NCBI GenBank assembly: GCA_958450325.1
Contig: OY288262.1
Coordinates: forward strand, 13,055,081 to 13,119,080
Direction of reading: 5' to 3'
DNA: 64,000 nt
From: Agrostemma githago
Lineage: Eukaryota; Streptophyta; Magnoliopsida; Caryophyllales; Caryophyllaceae
In this document: positions 8,519 through 19,552 of the stretch, piece by piece
How positions within the stretch are numbered: position 1 is the stretch's first letter
Layout of the letters: every line of letters starts with the position of its first letter
Notes under the pieces: model-generated
Database searches by the model: none
The model's input: only the letters and a program-made list of their open reading frames with translations
What the model was told of the DNA's origin: nothing
Translations under genes and position numbers: made by a program

Positions 8519-10137
8519 TGATGGTAAGGGATTTGCCGTGGGTCCTAACCGTCAATATTAAACCGAATATTCCTAGTGGGTAGCTAGGGCAAGTAGGGTC
8601 GATATCCACGGGGACGGTAGAGTAAGGTCTAGACTAGGCAACTAAAAACTAGGCTAAGTCACACAAACGAACAAAAAGAGAGCGATAAATGGTAAACTAT
8701 GGTGGTGGAAGAGGTATGACTAAGCTAGTGATGAACTAGACTAAAACGAAGCTAAACAATACTAAAAAGACGATGACTAACTAAGAGGATGGATCAAACA
8801 TGGAAAGGAAGTGGGGTAGGTCGGGTTCATAAGAGTAGAAGGGTGATTTGGGTGATCAAGGGTGTAGGTGCCTCCTAATTGCTAGAGTCGGTCCGGGCTC
8901 TCGCAACTTAGACCGATGTCAAGATGGGTCTGGGCTCTCGCAACTTAGACCCTAGTCGGCACTCTCGTGACTATGACTATTCTCAACATGCTCACACAAT
9001 AGACAAGCAATGGGAAGATGAACACAAGCATGGGAAGCATGGCCACTACAACTCACACAAGCATAACATCAAACACATAGAGTGCCTATAATGAGTCTAA
9101 CAACAAAGATGAAACCTTTACCCCTAATCAACCCTAATCACCCATAATCTACCCTTAATCCCCCTACTAACCCCACAAGATTACTACTCACTCATTATCA
9201 ATGAAAAACTAACCATCATAAGAGAAAACAAACTCTCAATCCAAAAATTCATAATGAACAATAACAATAACAACAAACAAAATATAAAGATTCAAACTTG
9301 ATTAACAAAATAAGAAAAAGAGTGAATAAGAGAAGAAGATTATACCAACAAACAATGGATGAAGAAAAGATGAAAACTTGTATTAATAAGATACCCAAAT
9401 ACAATCCCAAGGTTGTCAATCTTGGAACAATCTTCAAGAATCCCTTAATCCAAGAACTAATTACTCTAGATTAACTAAGAATTAACTAAGATTAAAGAGA
9501 GATTAAGATTAATGTGTGAGAGTAAATCTAGGGTTTTGGAGGCTTAAACTAATCTAGGGTAACATAAGATGTCTTAAAATTACAAGAAGGGAGTATATAT
9601 ATGGGTACAAGAATGAAGGAGAAGAAAGAAAAAGAGTCGTGCAGCAGCATCACGGTCCCGACCGGGACGGATCATCCCGATCGGGACGGCCCTGTCATCC
9701 CGACCTGAACGGGATGGTCCCGACCGGGATGGGCTCACAGCCGCCCTCTTAATGTAGCACCCCATCCCGAACGGGATGAGGCCATCCCGAACGGGATGGG
9801 TCTTATATGCCTTCCTTTAACACTCTTTGGTCCTTCCTTGCCTCTTATGGGCTTCGCACCGATTCTCGGGACTCGGGATCGGGTCTCGGAGGCTCGGGAT
9901 TGGGTCCCAAGGTCTCGGGGTCGATTCCAAGGTCTCGAGTCATCGTTCCTTTATCTCGTTGGCTCCAAAATGTGTATGTATTGAGTGGGAATCGCTCCAA
10001 CTCTTCCAATTCGGCCTCGGGAACCTGAAACGAACTAAAAGAAGCATAAGAAGCCCATGAATCGCTCCGAAGGAGCGATTCCACATGGAAAATGGGACCA
10101 AAACACAACAAATAGGCACTACAAACTACACTTATCA
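8519..10137 (-). repeat. Element A, LTR2 (middle, hybrid LTR)
   Basis: 1619 bp. From 8519 to at least 9902 it follows LTR3, including both length variants that LTR1 lacks and the g at 9902. From 9948 to its end it follows LTR1, at four sites where LTR3 differs (c at 9948, cgaac for caaac, ataagaag for ataaaaag, cacatgg for cacaagg). It has a few private changes (gaatattcc near 8568, atcgctccgaagg near 10060). TATA is at about 9595-9602 and the TCCCGNNCGGGA cluster at 9654-9800. Confidence 0.93.
9595..9800 (-). promoter_or_regulatory. LTR2 promoter: TATA box and upstream TCCCGNNCGGGA cluster
   Basis: Same arrangement as in LTR1, with a 22-bp duplication that adds a further TCCCGAACGGGA and with one copy degraded to TCCCGACCTGAACGGG. 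The duplication is shared with LTR3. Confidence 0.58.
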
Positions 10138-13115
10138 ACTCCCCCACACTTAACCCTTACTCGCCCTCGAGTAAGCACACACTAACTACTAAACTATCCG
10201 AATGGGTATTAGCGCACCCTACGCCCCTTCAACTCACGCGAATGCACTTAGAGGACAAGTGCACTCCGCAAGGCAAGTTGGGTCTTGCGACAAAACTATG
10301 GATGCAACCGGACACAAAACACACAAACAAACAAACAAATGGTTGCACCCAAAACAAAAGAAATACCGCTTCCCTCTAAAATCGGTGAATGAAACACCGG
10401 TTTAGGACTCGAGGTAAGTGACAACGTTCCCAAGCTAGCAATACAAACCAAGGTGGACTAAACCCTAATAGTATGACGATAAAGCAATAAAAACGTTGGT
10501 AACTTACCTAGGTCCTCCTAACTTTCTAAAAACGTACTACGGGACGATCGGCGGAGTGGAAAAGTGAGGAACCACGGTGCTAGTCGACACTTTAGGTAAG
10601 TGAGACCCCGCCCCCTTTAGCGTGAGCCAAGAGGGTCGTCCCGTGTCCGAAACCGCCTAACTAGTCCAAGTAAAAAGGTGGAAAACATGCAAAATGAGGG
10701 AGGACCGACTAATGCCGCTATCATCCTTCCTCGGGACTCGGTACTTAGGACTCGGTCCTAAGTCGGGAGAAGGCTTATTTTTGTGGGGATTTCTTTTCGT
10801 GAGACGGGTTTTCTTTTGGCATTTTCTTTCTTTTCGACATTTTGATTTGTTTGTTGCCATGCCATTTCTTTTTCTTCTTTTCTATTTTCTTTTTGGCTTT
10901 TGTGCCCTTTTCTTTTTCTTCATTTCTTTTCTTTCTTTCATTTTTCTTTCTTTTTCTTTTCTTTGCCCTTTTGGCATGTTTTGGCATTTTTGGCGTTTCT
11001 TTGTGTAACAAGAAAGAGAGAAATTCAACAATTTGCAATCTTATTGAGTGGATGTGTGTAGAAGGTAGGGGAATGGGAGAGTCGGGGGCGCGCTTTCCCT
11101 CTTCAATCCAACAAAAAAGGGAAACTTGGACTAATCAAACAATCCTAGACATGGTCACCTAAGGGACGAGACTCGGTAACCAAGGCCTTTTCACACCGTG
11201 GGTGGTCATAATGGTCAAAAGTGCAAATCCCTTAGTAAATTCCTAGTAAGCTAGGTGGACTCAAGGTAAAGGACCAACGAAATCATTGATTTAGGGTCAT
11301 TCTACTAGGCTAAAGTCCAAGACTCGATTTACACTACTAAAAAGGGAAAGTACACACTCACACACTAGCCTCTAAACCGGGTTTTCGAAAACGTTTACAC
11401 ACACGACACACTTACACACAAAACAAAGACACGACGAAAACGAAAGAAAAAAAAAGAAGCAAAAGAAACAAAACACAAACAACACAAAACGAACACAAAC
11501 ACCACCCCGATCATCCAAACAAGCCACCAAATCAACCATAACTTTACAAAGCTCCACCCGAGCACACAACATCACAGTCTTCTCCGAACTCCGCAAGAGA
11601 CAAAGAAGAGAAGGGATAAAAATGTTACCGGATGTCTTGCAAGCTATCCATAGTTAACGGCGATTAGGCGACCTAAGAGGAAAAAGGGAGACAAACACAA
11701 ACAACAAAACAAATATACGACACAACGACACAAAAAAGGAAAAGACACAAAAAGAAAATCTTTTTGATTTTTGTGAAAAAATTTCAAATTTTTAGGGTTT
11801 TTGAAGATTTTTCGAAAAAAACTACGAAAATAAACTAAGCTATACTAGAATATCGCTCACCCACACTTAAACCGAGCAATGTCCTCATATACTCAATCGT
11901 AGTGTGTGGAGAGACAAAAGAAAAAGAAAAGAAACTAACGAAAATAAAGCTAAAAATCAAAAAGAAAAGTGAAGAAAAAGGTAGAAGGTGTCTGGCCGGG
12001 GTGTAGTCAAGTCACCGTGGGCCGAGACGAGAAAAAGATATGGATGGGGGAAGAAAAATAAAAAGAAGGAAATAAAAAGGAAATGGGAGGGGAGGGCTAG
12101 GTGTAATCAAGTCACCTAGCCCGGATTCCGTCCAAATCCGACTAACTCCTAAAAAGGGGTGAAAATCTTGTAAACTGGACTAATCGATTGACTCTCGACG
12201 TAATTACGTCGTCGGGAGTCGGGAGCAACCATACTACGGCCTCGAAGGCCACTAAGATCCCATGACTCAAGGGAAGGGGGCAAACAACAAAAAACAAGCA
12301 ATAAAAAGACGGAAAAGTAAGGATAGTTAGCAAACCGAGCGGTTAGTAACTCACTTGCTCCATCGTCTCGATGATCATTGAAGGCTCGTCGCTTGTCTTC
12401 TCGGGTGCCATCTCGCTTCACATTCAAGAAGGAGTCATGGTCGGGGTAGTAATGGTAGAAGGCGGGATTTGATGTGAGTGCCGGGGTAAAGAGGATAAGA
12501 AATGGAGTGAGGGCATGACAATGAAGTACATGGGGGCATATGATAAGGCTAAGGTAGCTAGGGAGGTTGGGAGGGGGCATAAAACGGTTGGATAGACTCG
12601 ATTTGCGAAGAAGAATCACAAAAAGGGAGCAGAGGACCATCCCGGTCAGAAAGGTTGATCCCGATCTGGTTAACTCACCCGTCCCGGTCGGGACGCCTTC
12701 ATCCCGGTCGGGACGAGCCCACAGTAAGCTCAAAATGCAGCACACTCATCCCGATCGGGATGGCACCCTTCCCGGTCGGGATGCCTTACCCTTCCCGGTC
12801 GGGACGCCTCTTCCCGGTCGGGATAGGTCTTCTTCGACCTCCACGATCCCAAAAACTTGTTCCAAGCTTCAAAAACCCAATCCTCTAGCTCACAACCCAA
12901 GGTAAATCATAGCCAATCCTCTCTAGGAGCGTTCTCACTTCACCTATCAAACAATACTCAAACACACATCAAACTCTCTCCCTCACAACGCTCATCAATC
13001 AATCCAAATAACAAGAATTCACAAAAATCCAACAAATTACAAGAAAGAGATATATACAATGAGACGGTTCTTGTGGAACTCCGTCAAACCAAGGTGGTGC
13101 TTTCTTCAATCTTTT
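10138..13115 (-). other. Element A copy 2: PPT and non-coding 3' region
   Basis: Repeat of 2085-5062 shifted by 8053 bp with essentially no change (one t/c difference near 10799). It contains the PPT (10138-10153), purine-rich tract, internal PPT-like sequence (11859-11873), hairpins H3, H2 and H1 (11994-12023, 12094-12122, 12190-12220) and the TCCCGNNCGGGA cluster (12638-12843). Confidence 0.88.
11994..12220 (-). ncRNA. Three-stem-loop RNA module, element A copy 2
   Basis: Identical to the module at 3941-4167, with loops ACGTAATTA, ACTTGATTA and ACTTGACTA in element sense. As a recent duplicate it gives no independent support for conservation. Confidence 0.62.
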
Positions 13116-14228
13116 TCAACAACCTTGAACATTTCCATCTCCATCAAGGGCACGTAAGAACAAGTCGAAGGCCCTTGAGAAGTCTTCAATCAAGCATGTC
13201 ATATAACCGATCATATCCCAAGGCTCCTCATGACCTTGCCTTGACGTTCCCGGGGCATCCCGCTCTTCCAAGTTCAAAGACTTGAACTTGTATTTTTGGT
13301 CCTTGGGGACATACCCGAACGTCCACCGGTCCCCATGCGGCCCCAAGGGAGGCTCATCTTCTTCCTTGTTATTGCACTTCAACTTGTCATCAAGCCCATG
13401 ACATGGGCACTCATCCTCCTCCAAATCGGAGTCATCGCCCTCAAGTACATAAGAGTACTTCTTCTTGTTTTGTCCCGATCTTTCCCTTAGATCGATGTCT
13501 TCCTTGGCATGGATCATATTACATGTCTCGATCATAGGCGAAGTGTTGCCTTGGAGGTCAAACACTAACTCCTCGTCGCCTAATTGAAAAGTGATCCTAC
13601 CCTTCTTTACATCGATCACGGCACCGGCGGTGTGTAAAAATGGGCGTCCAAGGATGATGGGAGTGTTAGCATCCTCCGGCATGTCCACCACAATGAAGTC
13701 GACCGGAATGAAGAACTTCCCTATTCGCACCGGCACGTCAACCAACATTCCCAATGGTCGGTTAAGAGACTTATCGGCCATTTGGAGTGTAATGGACGTA
13801 CATTTCAACTCCGTCATCCCTAATCGCTCACAAATGGTGTAAGGAATAATGCTCACACTCGCACACAAATCACACATAGCTCTCTCGATTTTGTAATTGC
13901 CGATGGTGCATGGGATAGAGAAACTACCTAGGTCCTTTAACTTCGGAAGCGTGGAACCTTGAATAAGCTCGCTCACCACCCTTGTGAACACTATCGTCTC
14001 TTCCTTGTCGATGGACCTTTTCCTAGATAGGATATCCCGCATGAATTTCCCATATGCCGGGACTTGGGTAAGTAACTCGGTGAATGGGACATTAACATCC
14101 AATTTCTTCACAATGTTAAGGAACTTTTCAAATTGGACATCCACCTTAGTCTTCATTTGCCTTGTTAGGAAAGGCAACTTGATTTGAACCTTGTTTTGCT
14201 CAATATTGGTGGACTCCTCACTTGACAC
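13116..14228 (-). CDS. Athila-type aspartic protease domain, copy 2
   Basis: 370 residues, identical in translation to copy 1, including the DLCAS active-site variant and the intervening TAA at 14247-14249. The variant therefore predates the tandem duplication. Confidence 0.85.
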   Translation of the reverse strand: MSSEESTNIEQNKVQIKLPFLTRQMKTKVDVQFEKFLNIVKKLDVNVPFTELLTQVPAYGKFMRDILSRKRSIDKEETIVFTRVVSELIQGSTLPKLKDLGSFSIPCTIGNYKIERAMCDLCASVSIIPYTICERLGMTELKCTSITLQMADKSLNRPLGMLVDVPVRIGKFFIPVDFIVVDMPEDANTPIILGRPFLHTAGAVIDVKKGRITFQLGDEELVFDLQGNTSPMIETCNMIHAKEDIDLRERSGQNKKKYSYVLEGDDSDLEEDECPCHGLDDKLKCNNKEEDEPPLGPHGDRWTFGYVPKDQKYKFKSLNLEERDAPGTSRQGHEEPWDMIGYMTCLIEDFSRAFDLFLRALDGDGNVQGC

Positions 14229-14246
14229 TTTCCCTTTACCTTTTTC

Positions 14247-16070
14247 TTATGCTTGAAGTGGGGGAGGGTTGTCTTCTTGAGGGTTTTCGACCTCCCAAAG
14301 GACTTGTTCCTCAATTGGATTATCAAAGCTCAATTCTCCTTGAGTTGGAGACTTCATCTCCATTGTCGGTTCTTGCATTGGCTCTTGCTTAATAGGACAC
14401 GGAGGGGGGTTGTAGGATGTACCTCTCCTTGTGGTGATAGCATTTACATGCTCAAATATTGGTGTTTCACCTTGAGAAGGTAGTTGCCCCTTTTGTCTTG
14501 AGGAGCTCCCCGAAGCAAGTTGAGATACTTGAGTTTCAAGCATCTTCATACGAGCATCTCTTACCGCATTTTCCCCTTGAACATAGGCAAAGAGCTCTTG
14601 TTGGGTTTTCGACATATCCATTTGACATTTTTTCACATCTTGAGTATTCTTTTGCATATCCATCAAAGTCTTTTGAATGTCAAAATCCCGAGGTGGGGAT
14701 GATGGATTATGTGGAGTGTCGGTGATGGCGAGAGGAATGCCATAATCATGAGTAGGAGACCGGCTCCTAGGCTTGCTTTGTTGTTGTTGATTTTGAGTTG
14801 CTTGTTGACGGTTCCCTTGGAAACCATGAGAATTGCCTTGATTAAGGCCTTGATTGTGGTTTTGTTGTTGTTGGAAGCCTTGGTTTCCTTTGAAACCGCC
14901 TTGATTGAAGTTCCCTTGTTGGAACCCTTGATTGTTGTTGTGAAAGATACCTTGGTTATTTTGCTTGAAGTTGTTGAAGGGTCTTGGATTACCCATGTAA
15001 CCTTGGTAACCTTGGTTGTTGTCCCTTAAGGGAGGTGGAACATAGGGACGATGTTGTTGTTGATGTTGAAAGGCTTGTTGTTGGGGGACTTGTTGGGAAG
15101 CTTGGAATTGATTAGAGTAAGAGGTACCTTGCTTGAACGCTTGAAAGGCGTTCACTTGCTCGATACTTCCACGGAAATACATAGGATCATGTCCAACTAT
15201 TCCACAAGTATCGCACATCCCATAGTAAGGTAAAGGAGGTGCGAACCCCAAAGCATTCACTTCTTGAACCGGTTGATGGTGTGAGGAACTAGTGCCTTGG
15301 ACTTGGTCAAGGTGACTTTGGAGCTTCTTGTCAATAGTCTCCATGTGCGTTTTCAATTGGGCTCCAAGGTCAATGCTTAATTTGGTGATAGCATCGACCT
15401 CATGTATGCCTCCTCGATGTGCCTTCCTAGGCCTAGAGTATTGCGAATTATGCACCGCCATCTCTTCGATTCTCGCCCATGTTTGGTCGTCATCGACCTC
15501 GGTAAACCTACCATTGGAGCCCATGTTGAGAATGGCTCTCGAGTCCTCATAAAGACCATTCCAAAATTGTTGCACCAAGAACCATTGTGAGAGTCCATGA
15601 TGAGGGCACGATCTTACCAAAGACTTAAACCGCTCCCAAGCTTCATATAGGCTCTCTTCATCCCTTTGTTGAAACCCGGTGATGGAGGCCCTAAGCAAGT
15701 TCGTCTTTTCCGGAGGGTAAAACTTTTGGTAGAACGCCAAGGCAAGCTTTTTCCAAGTATCGATCCCCATGGTTGCCCTATCGAGACTCTTGATCCATTG
15801 CTTCGCTTTTCCAATAAGAGAAAACGGGAAGAGTACCCAACGAATTTGATCTTGAGTAACCCCGGTTTGAGATATAGCGTCACAATAATCGGAGAAAGTC
15901 TCCATATGTTGGTGCGGGTCTTCGGTGGGCAAACCACTAAATAGGATCCTCTCCACAAGTTGGATAAATTGAGTCTTTGCCACAAAATTCCCGGTATAGG
16001 CTTCCGGTAATGCACTCAGTCCCGGCAAGACATCTTCCGTGAAGGTAGAGTGAGAGGAAAACTTAGGCAT
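14247..16070 (-). CDS. Athila-type Gag, copy 2
   Basis: 607 residues, same protein as copy 1. The DNA difference near 15824 is silent in this frame. The cut-off N-terminal segment runs from an ATG at 16346 to the TAA near 16189, where a c/t difference near 16270 is found. Gag and protease share one frame, as in copy 1. Confidence 0.88.
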   Translation of the reverse strand: MPKFSSHSTFTEDVLPGLSALPEAYTGNFVAKTQFIQLVERILFSGLPTEDPHQHMETFSDYCDAISQTGVTQDQIRWVLFPFSLIGKAKQWIKSLDRATMGIDTWKKLALAFYQKFYPPEKTNLLRASITGFQQRDEESLYEAWERFKSLVRSCPHHGLSQWFLVQQFWNGLYEDSRAILNMGSNGRFTEVDDDQTWARIEEMAVHNSQYSRPRKAHRGGIHEVDAITKLSIDLGAQLKTHMETIDKKLQSHLDQVQGTSSSHHQPVQEVNALGFAPPLPYYGMCDTCGIVGHDPMYFRGSIEQVNAFQAFKQGTSYSNQFQASQQVPQQQAFQHQQQHRPYVPPPLRDNNQGYQGYMGNPRPFNNFKQNNQGIFHNNNQGFQQGNFNQGGFKGNQGFQQQQNHNQGLNQGNSHGFQGNRQQATQNQQQQSKPRSRSPTHDYGIPLAITDTPHNPSSPPRDFDIQKTLMDMQKNTQDVKKCQMDMSKTQQELFAYVQGENAVRDARMKMLETQVSQLASGSSSRQKGQLPSQGETPIFEHVNAITTRRGTSYNPPPCPIKQEPMQEPTMEMKSPTQGELSFDNPIEEQVLWEVENPQEDNPPPLQA

Positions 16071-16550
16071 TCTTGGATGTAAGGGAGAAGATGGTGGTGT
16101 AGAGAGTGTTGATGTAGATGAAGAGGGGGAACTAGGAGAAGAATCAACGAAGAGATTGATGAAGGTCCCTCCGGCCGTCTCTCGAGGTTAAATGTTAAAG
16201 TCGGCTCCTTGGGCTTGTCCTTGATGAGTATTGCTTGCACTCGGTTGAGAGGTCCTAACCCGATTAATTGTCCGTTGGCGAAATGCTCGAAAGAGTCTCT
16301 CCGGCTCTGGATTAAAGAGATAGAAGTCGCCTCCCCTCCTAGGCATACACTACACACTAGAACAAACGTAAGAACACCTAGTGCTTTATGGGCACTAGGC
16401 AACGACAATAACAAACACAACTAGAGATAAAGAGAAAAGAAAGCTAAGGAAAGGAGAGAAACTAGAAAATATTCACAAGAGAAGATGGGAGAGCACAAAC
16501 AAGGGTAACTAAGTCTAGAGATAAGCAAACTAAGTCTAAACAATGCACCG

Positions 16551-16568
16551 TCCCCGGCGACGGCGCCA
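16551..16568 (-). other. Primer binding site (tRNA-Asp), element A copy 2
   Basis: Same 18-mer as at 8498-8515, next to LTR3, which serves as the 5' LTR of this unit. Confidence 0.88.
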
Positions 16569-16571
16569 AAC

Positions 16572-18190
16572 TGATGGTAAGGGATTTGCCGTGGGTCCTA
16601 ACCGTCAATATTAAACCGACTATTCCTAGTGGGTAGCTAGGGCAAGTAGGGTCGATATCCACGGGGACGGTAGAGTAAGGTCTAGACTAGGCAACTAAAA
16701 ACTAGGCTAAGTCACACAAACGAACAAAAAGAGAGCGATAAATGGTAAACTATGGTGGTGGAAGAGGTATGACTAAGCTAGTGATGAACTAGACTAAAAC
16801 GAAGCTAAACAATACTAAAAAGACGATGACTAACTAAGAGGATGGATCAAACATGGAAAGGAAGTGGGGTAGGTCGGGTTCATAAGAGTAGAAGGGTGAT
16901 TTGGGTGATCAAGGGTGTAGGTGCCTCCTAATTGCTAGAGTCGGTCCGGGCTCTCGCAACTTAGACCGATGTCAAGATGGGTCTGGGCTCTCGCAACTTA
17001 GACCCTAGTCGGCACTCTCGTGACTATGACTATTCTCAACATGCTCACACAATAGACAAGCAATGGGAAGATGAACACAAGCATGGGAAGCATGGCCACT
17101 ACAACTCACACAAGCATAACATCAAACACATAGAGTGCCTATAATGAGTCTAACAACAAAGATGAAACCTTTACCCCTAATCAACCCTAATCACCCATAA
17201 TCTACCCTTAATCCCCCTACTAACCCCACAAGATTACTACTCACTCATTATCAATGAAAAACTAACCATCATAAGAGAAAACAAACTCTCAATCCAAAAA
17301 TTCATAATGAACAATAACAATAACAACAAACAAAATATAAAGATTCAAACTTGATTAACAAAATAAGAAAAAGAGTGAATAAGAGAAGAAGATTATACCA
17401 ACAAACAATGGATGAAGAAAAGATGAAAACTTGTATTAATAAGATACCCAAATACAATCCCAAGGTTGTCAATCTTGGAACAATCTTCAAGAATCCCTTA
17501 ATCCAAGAACTAATTACTCTAGATTAACTAAGAATTAACTAAGATTAAAGAGAGATTAAGATTAATGTGTGAGAGTAAATCTAGGGTTTTGGAGGCTTAA
17601 ACTAATCTAGGGTAACATAAGATGTCTTAAAATTACAAGAAGGGAGTATATATATGGGTACAAGAATGAAGGAGAAGAAAGAAAAAGAGTCGTGCAGCAG
17701 CATCACGGTCCCGACCGGGACGGATCATCCCGATCGGGACGGCCCTGTCATCCCGACCTGAACGGGATGGTCCCGACCGGGATGGGCTCACAGCCGCCCT
17801 CTTAATGTAGCACCCCATCCCGAACGGGATGAGGCCATCCCGAACGGGATGGGTCTTATATGCCTTCCTTTAACACTCTTTGGTCCTTCCTTGCCTCTTA
17901 TGGGCTTCGCACCGATTCTCGGGACTCGGGATCGGGTCTCGGAGGCTCGGGATTGGGTCCCAAGGTCTCGGGGTCGATTCCAAGGTCTCGAGTCATCGTT
18001 ACTTTATCTCGTTGGCTCCAAAATGTGTATGTATTGAGTGGGAATCGCTCCAACTCTTCCAATTCGGCCTCGGGAACCTGAAACAAACTAAAGGAAGCAT
18101 AAAAAGCCCATGAAACGCTCCAAAGGAGCGATTCCACAAGGAAAATGGGACCAAAACACAACAAATAGGCACTACAAACTACACTTATCA
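16572..18190 (-). repeat. Element A, LTR3 (outermost right; 5' LTR in element sense)
   Basis: 1619 bp ending TTATCA, followed directly by the target duplication cccgc. It has private changes near its right end (a at 18001, caaac, ataaaaag, cacaagg) that mark it off from LTR1 and LTR2. TATA is at about 17648-17655 and the TCCCGNNCGGGA cluster at 17707-17853. Confidence 0.93.
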
Positions 18191-18195
18191 CCCGC

Positions 18196-18941
18196 AGGTA
18201 ACTGAAAAACAGGTTATATCCTTCATAAAACGTAACATTATCTGCAGCGACTGCAGGTTTGGCATTCCTTCAGAAATTATCTATGACAACGGATCCCAAT
18301 TTATCGGCAACAAGATGGAGGCCTATTGCGCTAGGTGGAATATCGCGCTAAATAAATCTACTCCCAGAAACCCTCAGTCTAATGGTCAGGCAGAGTCTAG
18401 TAATAAAGTCGTAATAGATAACCTGAAGAGAAGGCTGGAGGAGGCTGGAGGCAGATGGACAGAAGAACTCCCCTTGGTGCTATGGTCTGACAGAATCACA
18501 CCCAAAGTGGCTACAAGACAGACACCATTCAGCTTAGTCTTTGGTGCTGAGGCGGTCAGTCCTTCAGAAGTAAGAGTACCTACCCACAGGTACGACTGCA
18601 TAACAGAAGACAGAAACCAAGTGGAGATGGCAAACAGCCTGGATACCATAGACGAGCTCAGGACTGATGCTCAAATAAGGATGGCCTCCTACAGACAAAC
18701 AGTCGCCAGAAGTTACAACAAGAATGTTAAGGTCAGAGTCCTGCAGAAGGGAGACCTAGTTCTCAGAAAAGTCTTCCAGAACACCAGAAACTAGCAAGCA
18801 GGGAAGTTCGCCTACAATTAGGAAGGACCCTACCAAGAAGAGAAAGTAGTTGAGAATGGGGCCTACCGACTCATGACTATGAAAGGGAGAATTATCCAGA
18901 AACCCTAGAACATCGTACATTTGAAGAAATATTTCTTTTAA
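18196..18941 (+). pseudogene. Tat-lineage integrase, C-terminal part of the core and tail
   Basis: Continues in frame from 1-519. Motifs are FGIPSEIIYDNGSQF (second catalytic Asp, about 18258-18302), TPRNPQSNGQAESSNK (catalytic Glu, about 18360-18405), then WSDRITPKVATRQTPFSLVFGAEAVSP and the C-terminal tail KGDLVLRKVFQNT. A TAG near 18792 and a second stop near 18908 interrupt the tail, which otherwise continues to NIVHLKKYFF at 18938. All three DDE acidic residues survive, but the reading frame is broken by stops and by element A. Confidence 0.88.
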
Positions 18942-19552
18942 TGGGGCCAACGTCGCCAGAAGCATGGCATCCATCCTTCCAGATACACCTCCACTAGAAC
19001 CCAGGTTTAATCTTATCAAACATCACAAACATGTGTTTTCCATCGCTACTTTCTTTCTTTCTTTGTTTGTTTTTACAAAATTTAAAAATCAGAATCTTGC
19101 CAACATATGTCTTCTAATATTGCATCTTCCATTTTTATCAAATATTGTCATTTTTCTCAATTACACTACAAGGAGCTGGTAACTAATCTGGTGGAGTGTA
19201 TAATTTCTACAGAAGGCGTGCGTTTGTGACTAAGTACCTACAACCAGGACATTACAGTCTCGTGCGCTACTTAGCACTCACGCAAAGCGTGGCTCCTCTC
19301 ACTGAGTGGGTGAACTAAATCCCAGGGCCACCATCTCCAAAGGTCGACCATACAACACAAGACATGCATAACATACAGTCGCACATCGAAAAAATGACAT
19401 TACTAAAGCTACTTCGATTTCACACAACGAAAGTTAAGGCACGAAGTGCCACAAAATACTAACACACTCTGCTCACCTGAGCAAAGGCAAAGGTACTACA
19501 GATTTTTTTTGTAAACACTAATAACTGATCAGAAGTTCATGCAACGCAAGGT
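18942..19552. other. Non-coding spacer after Tat pol
   Basis: No credible ORF and no repeat recognised. By position it is the untranslated region between the pol end and the antisense ORF of the Tat element. Confidence 0.5.

Larger units (their letters stand above)
520..18190 (-). mobile_element. Element A: tandem Athila-like non-autonomous LTR retrotransposon (LTR-internal-LTR-internal-LTR)
   Basis: The element begins TGATGG and ends TTATCA, and is flanked by the 5-bp direct repeat cccgc at 515-519 and 18191-18195. Three LTRs (520-2084, 8519-10137, 16572-18190) enclose two internal regions of 6434 bp each, offset by exactly 8053 bp. I find only about three substitutions between the internal regions (near 2746/10799, 7771/15824 and 8217/16270). 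Polarity is minus: the tRNA-Asp PBS lies beside the right LTR of each unit and the PPT beside the left one. It encodes Gag and protease only. One target duplication around the whole array means one insertion followed by internal duplication, not two insertions. Confidence 0.95.
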
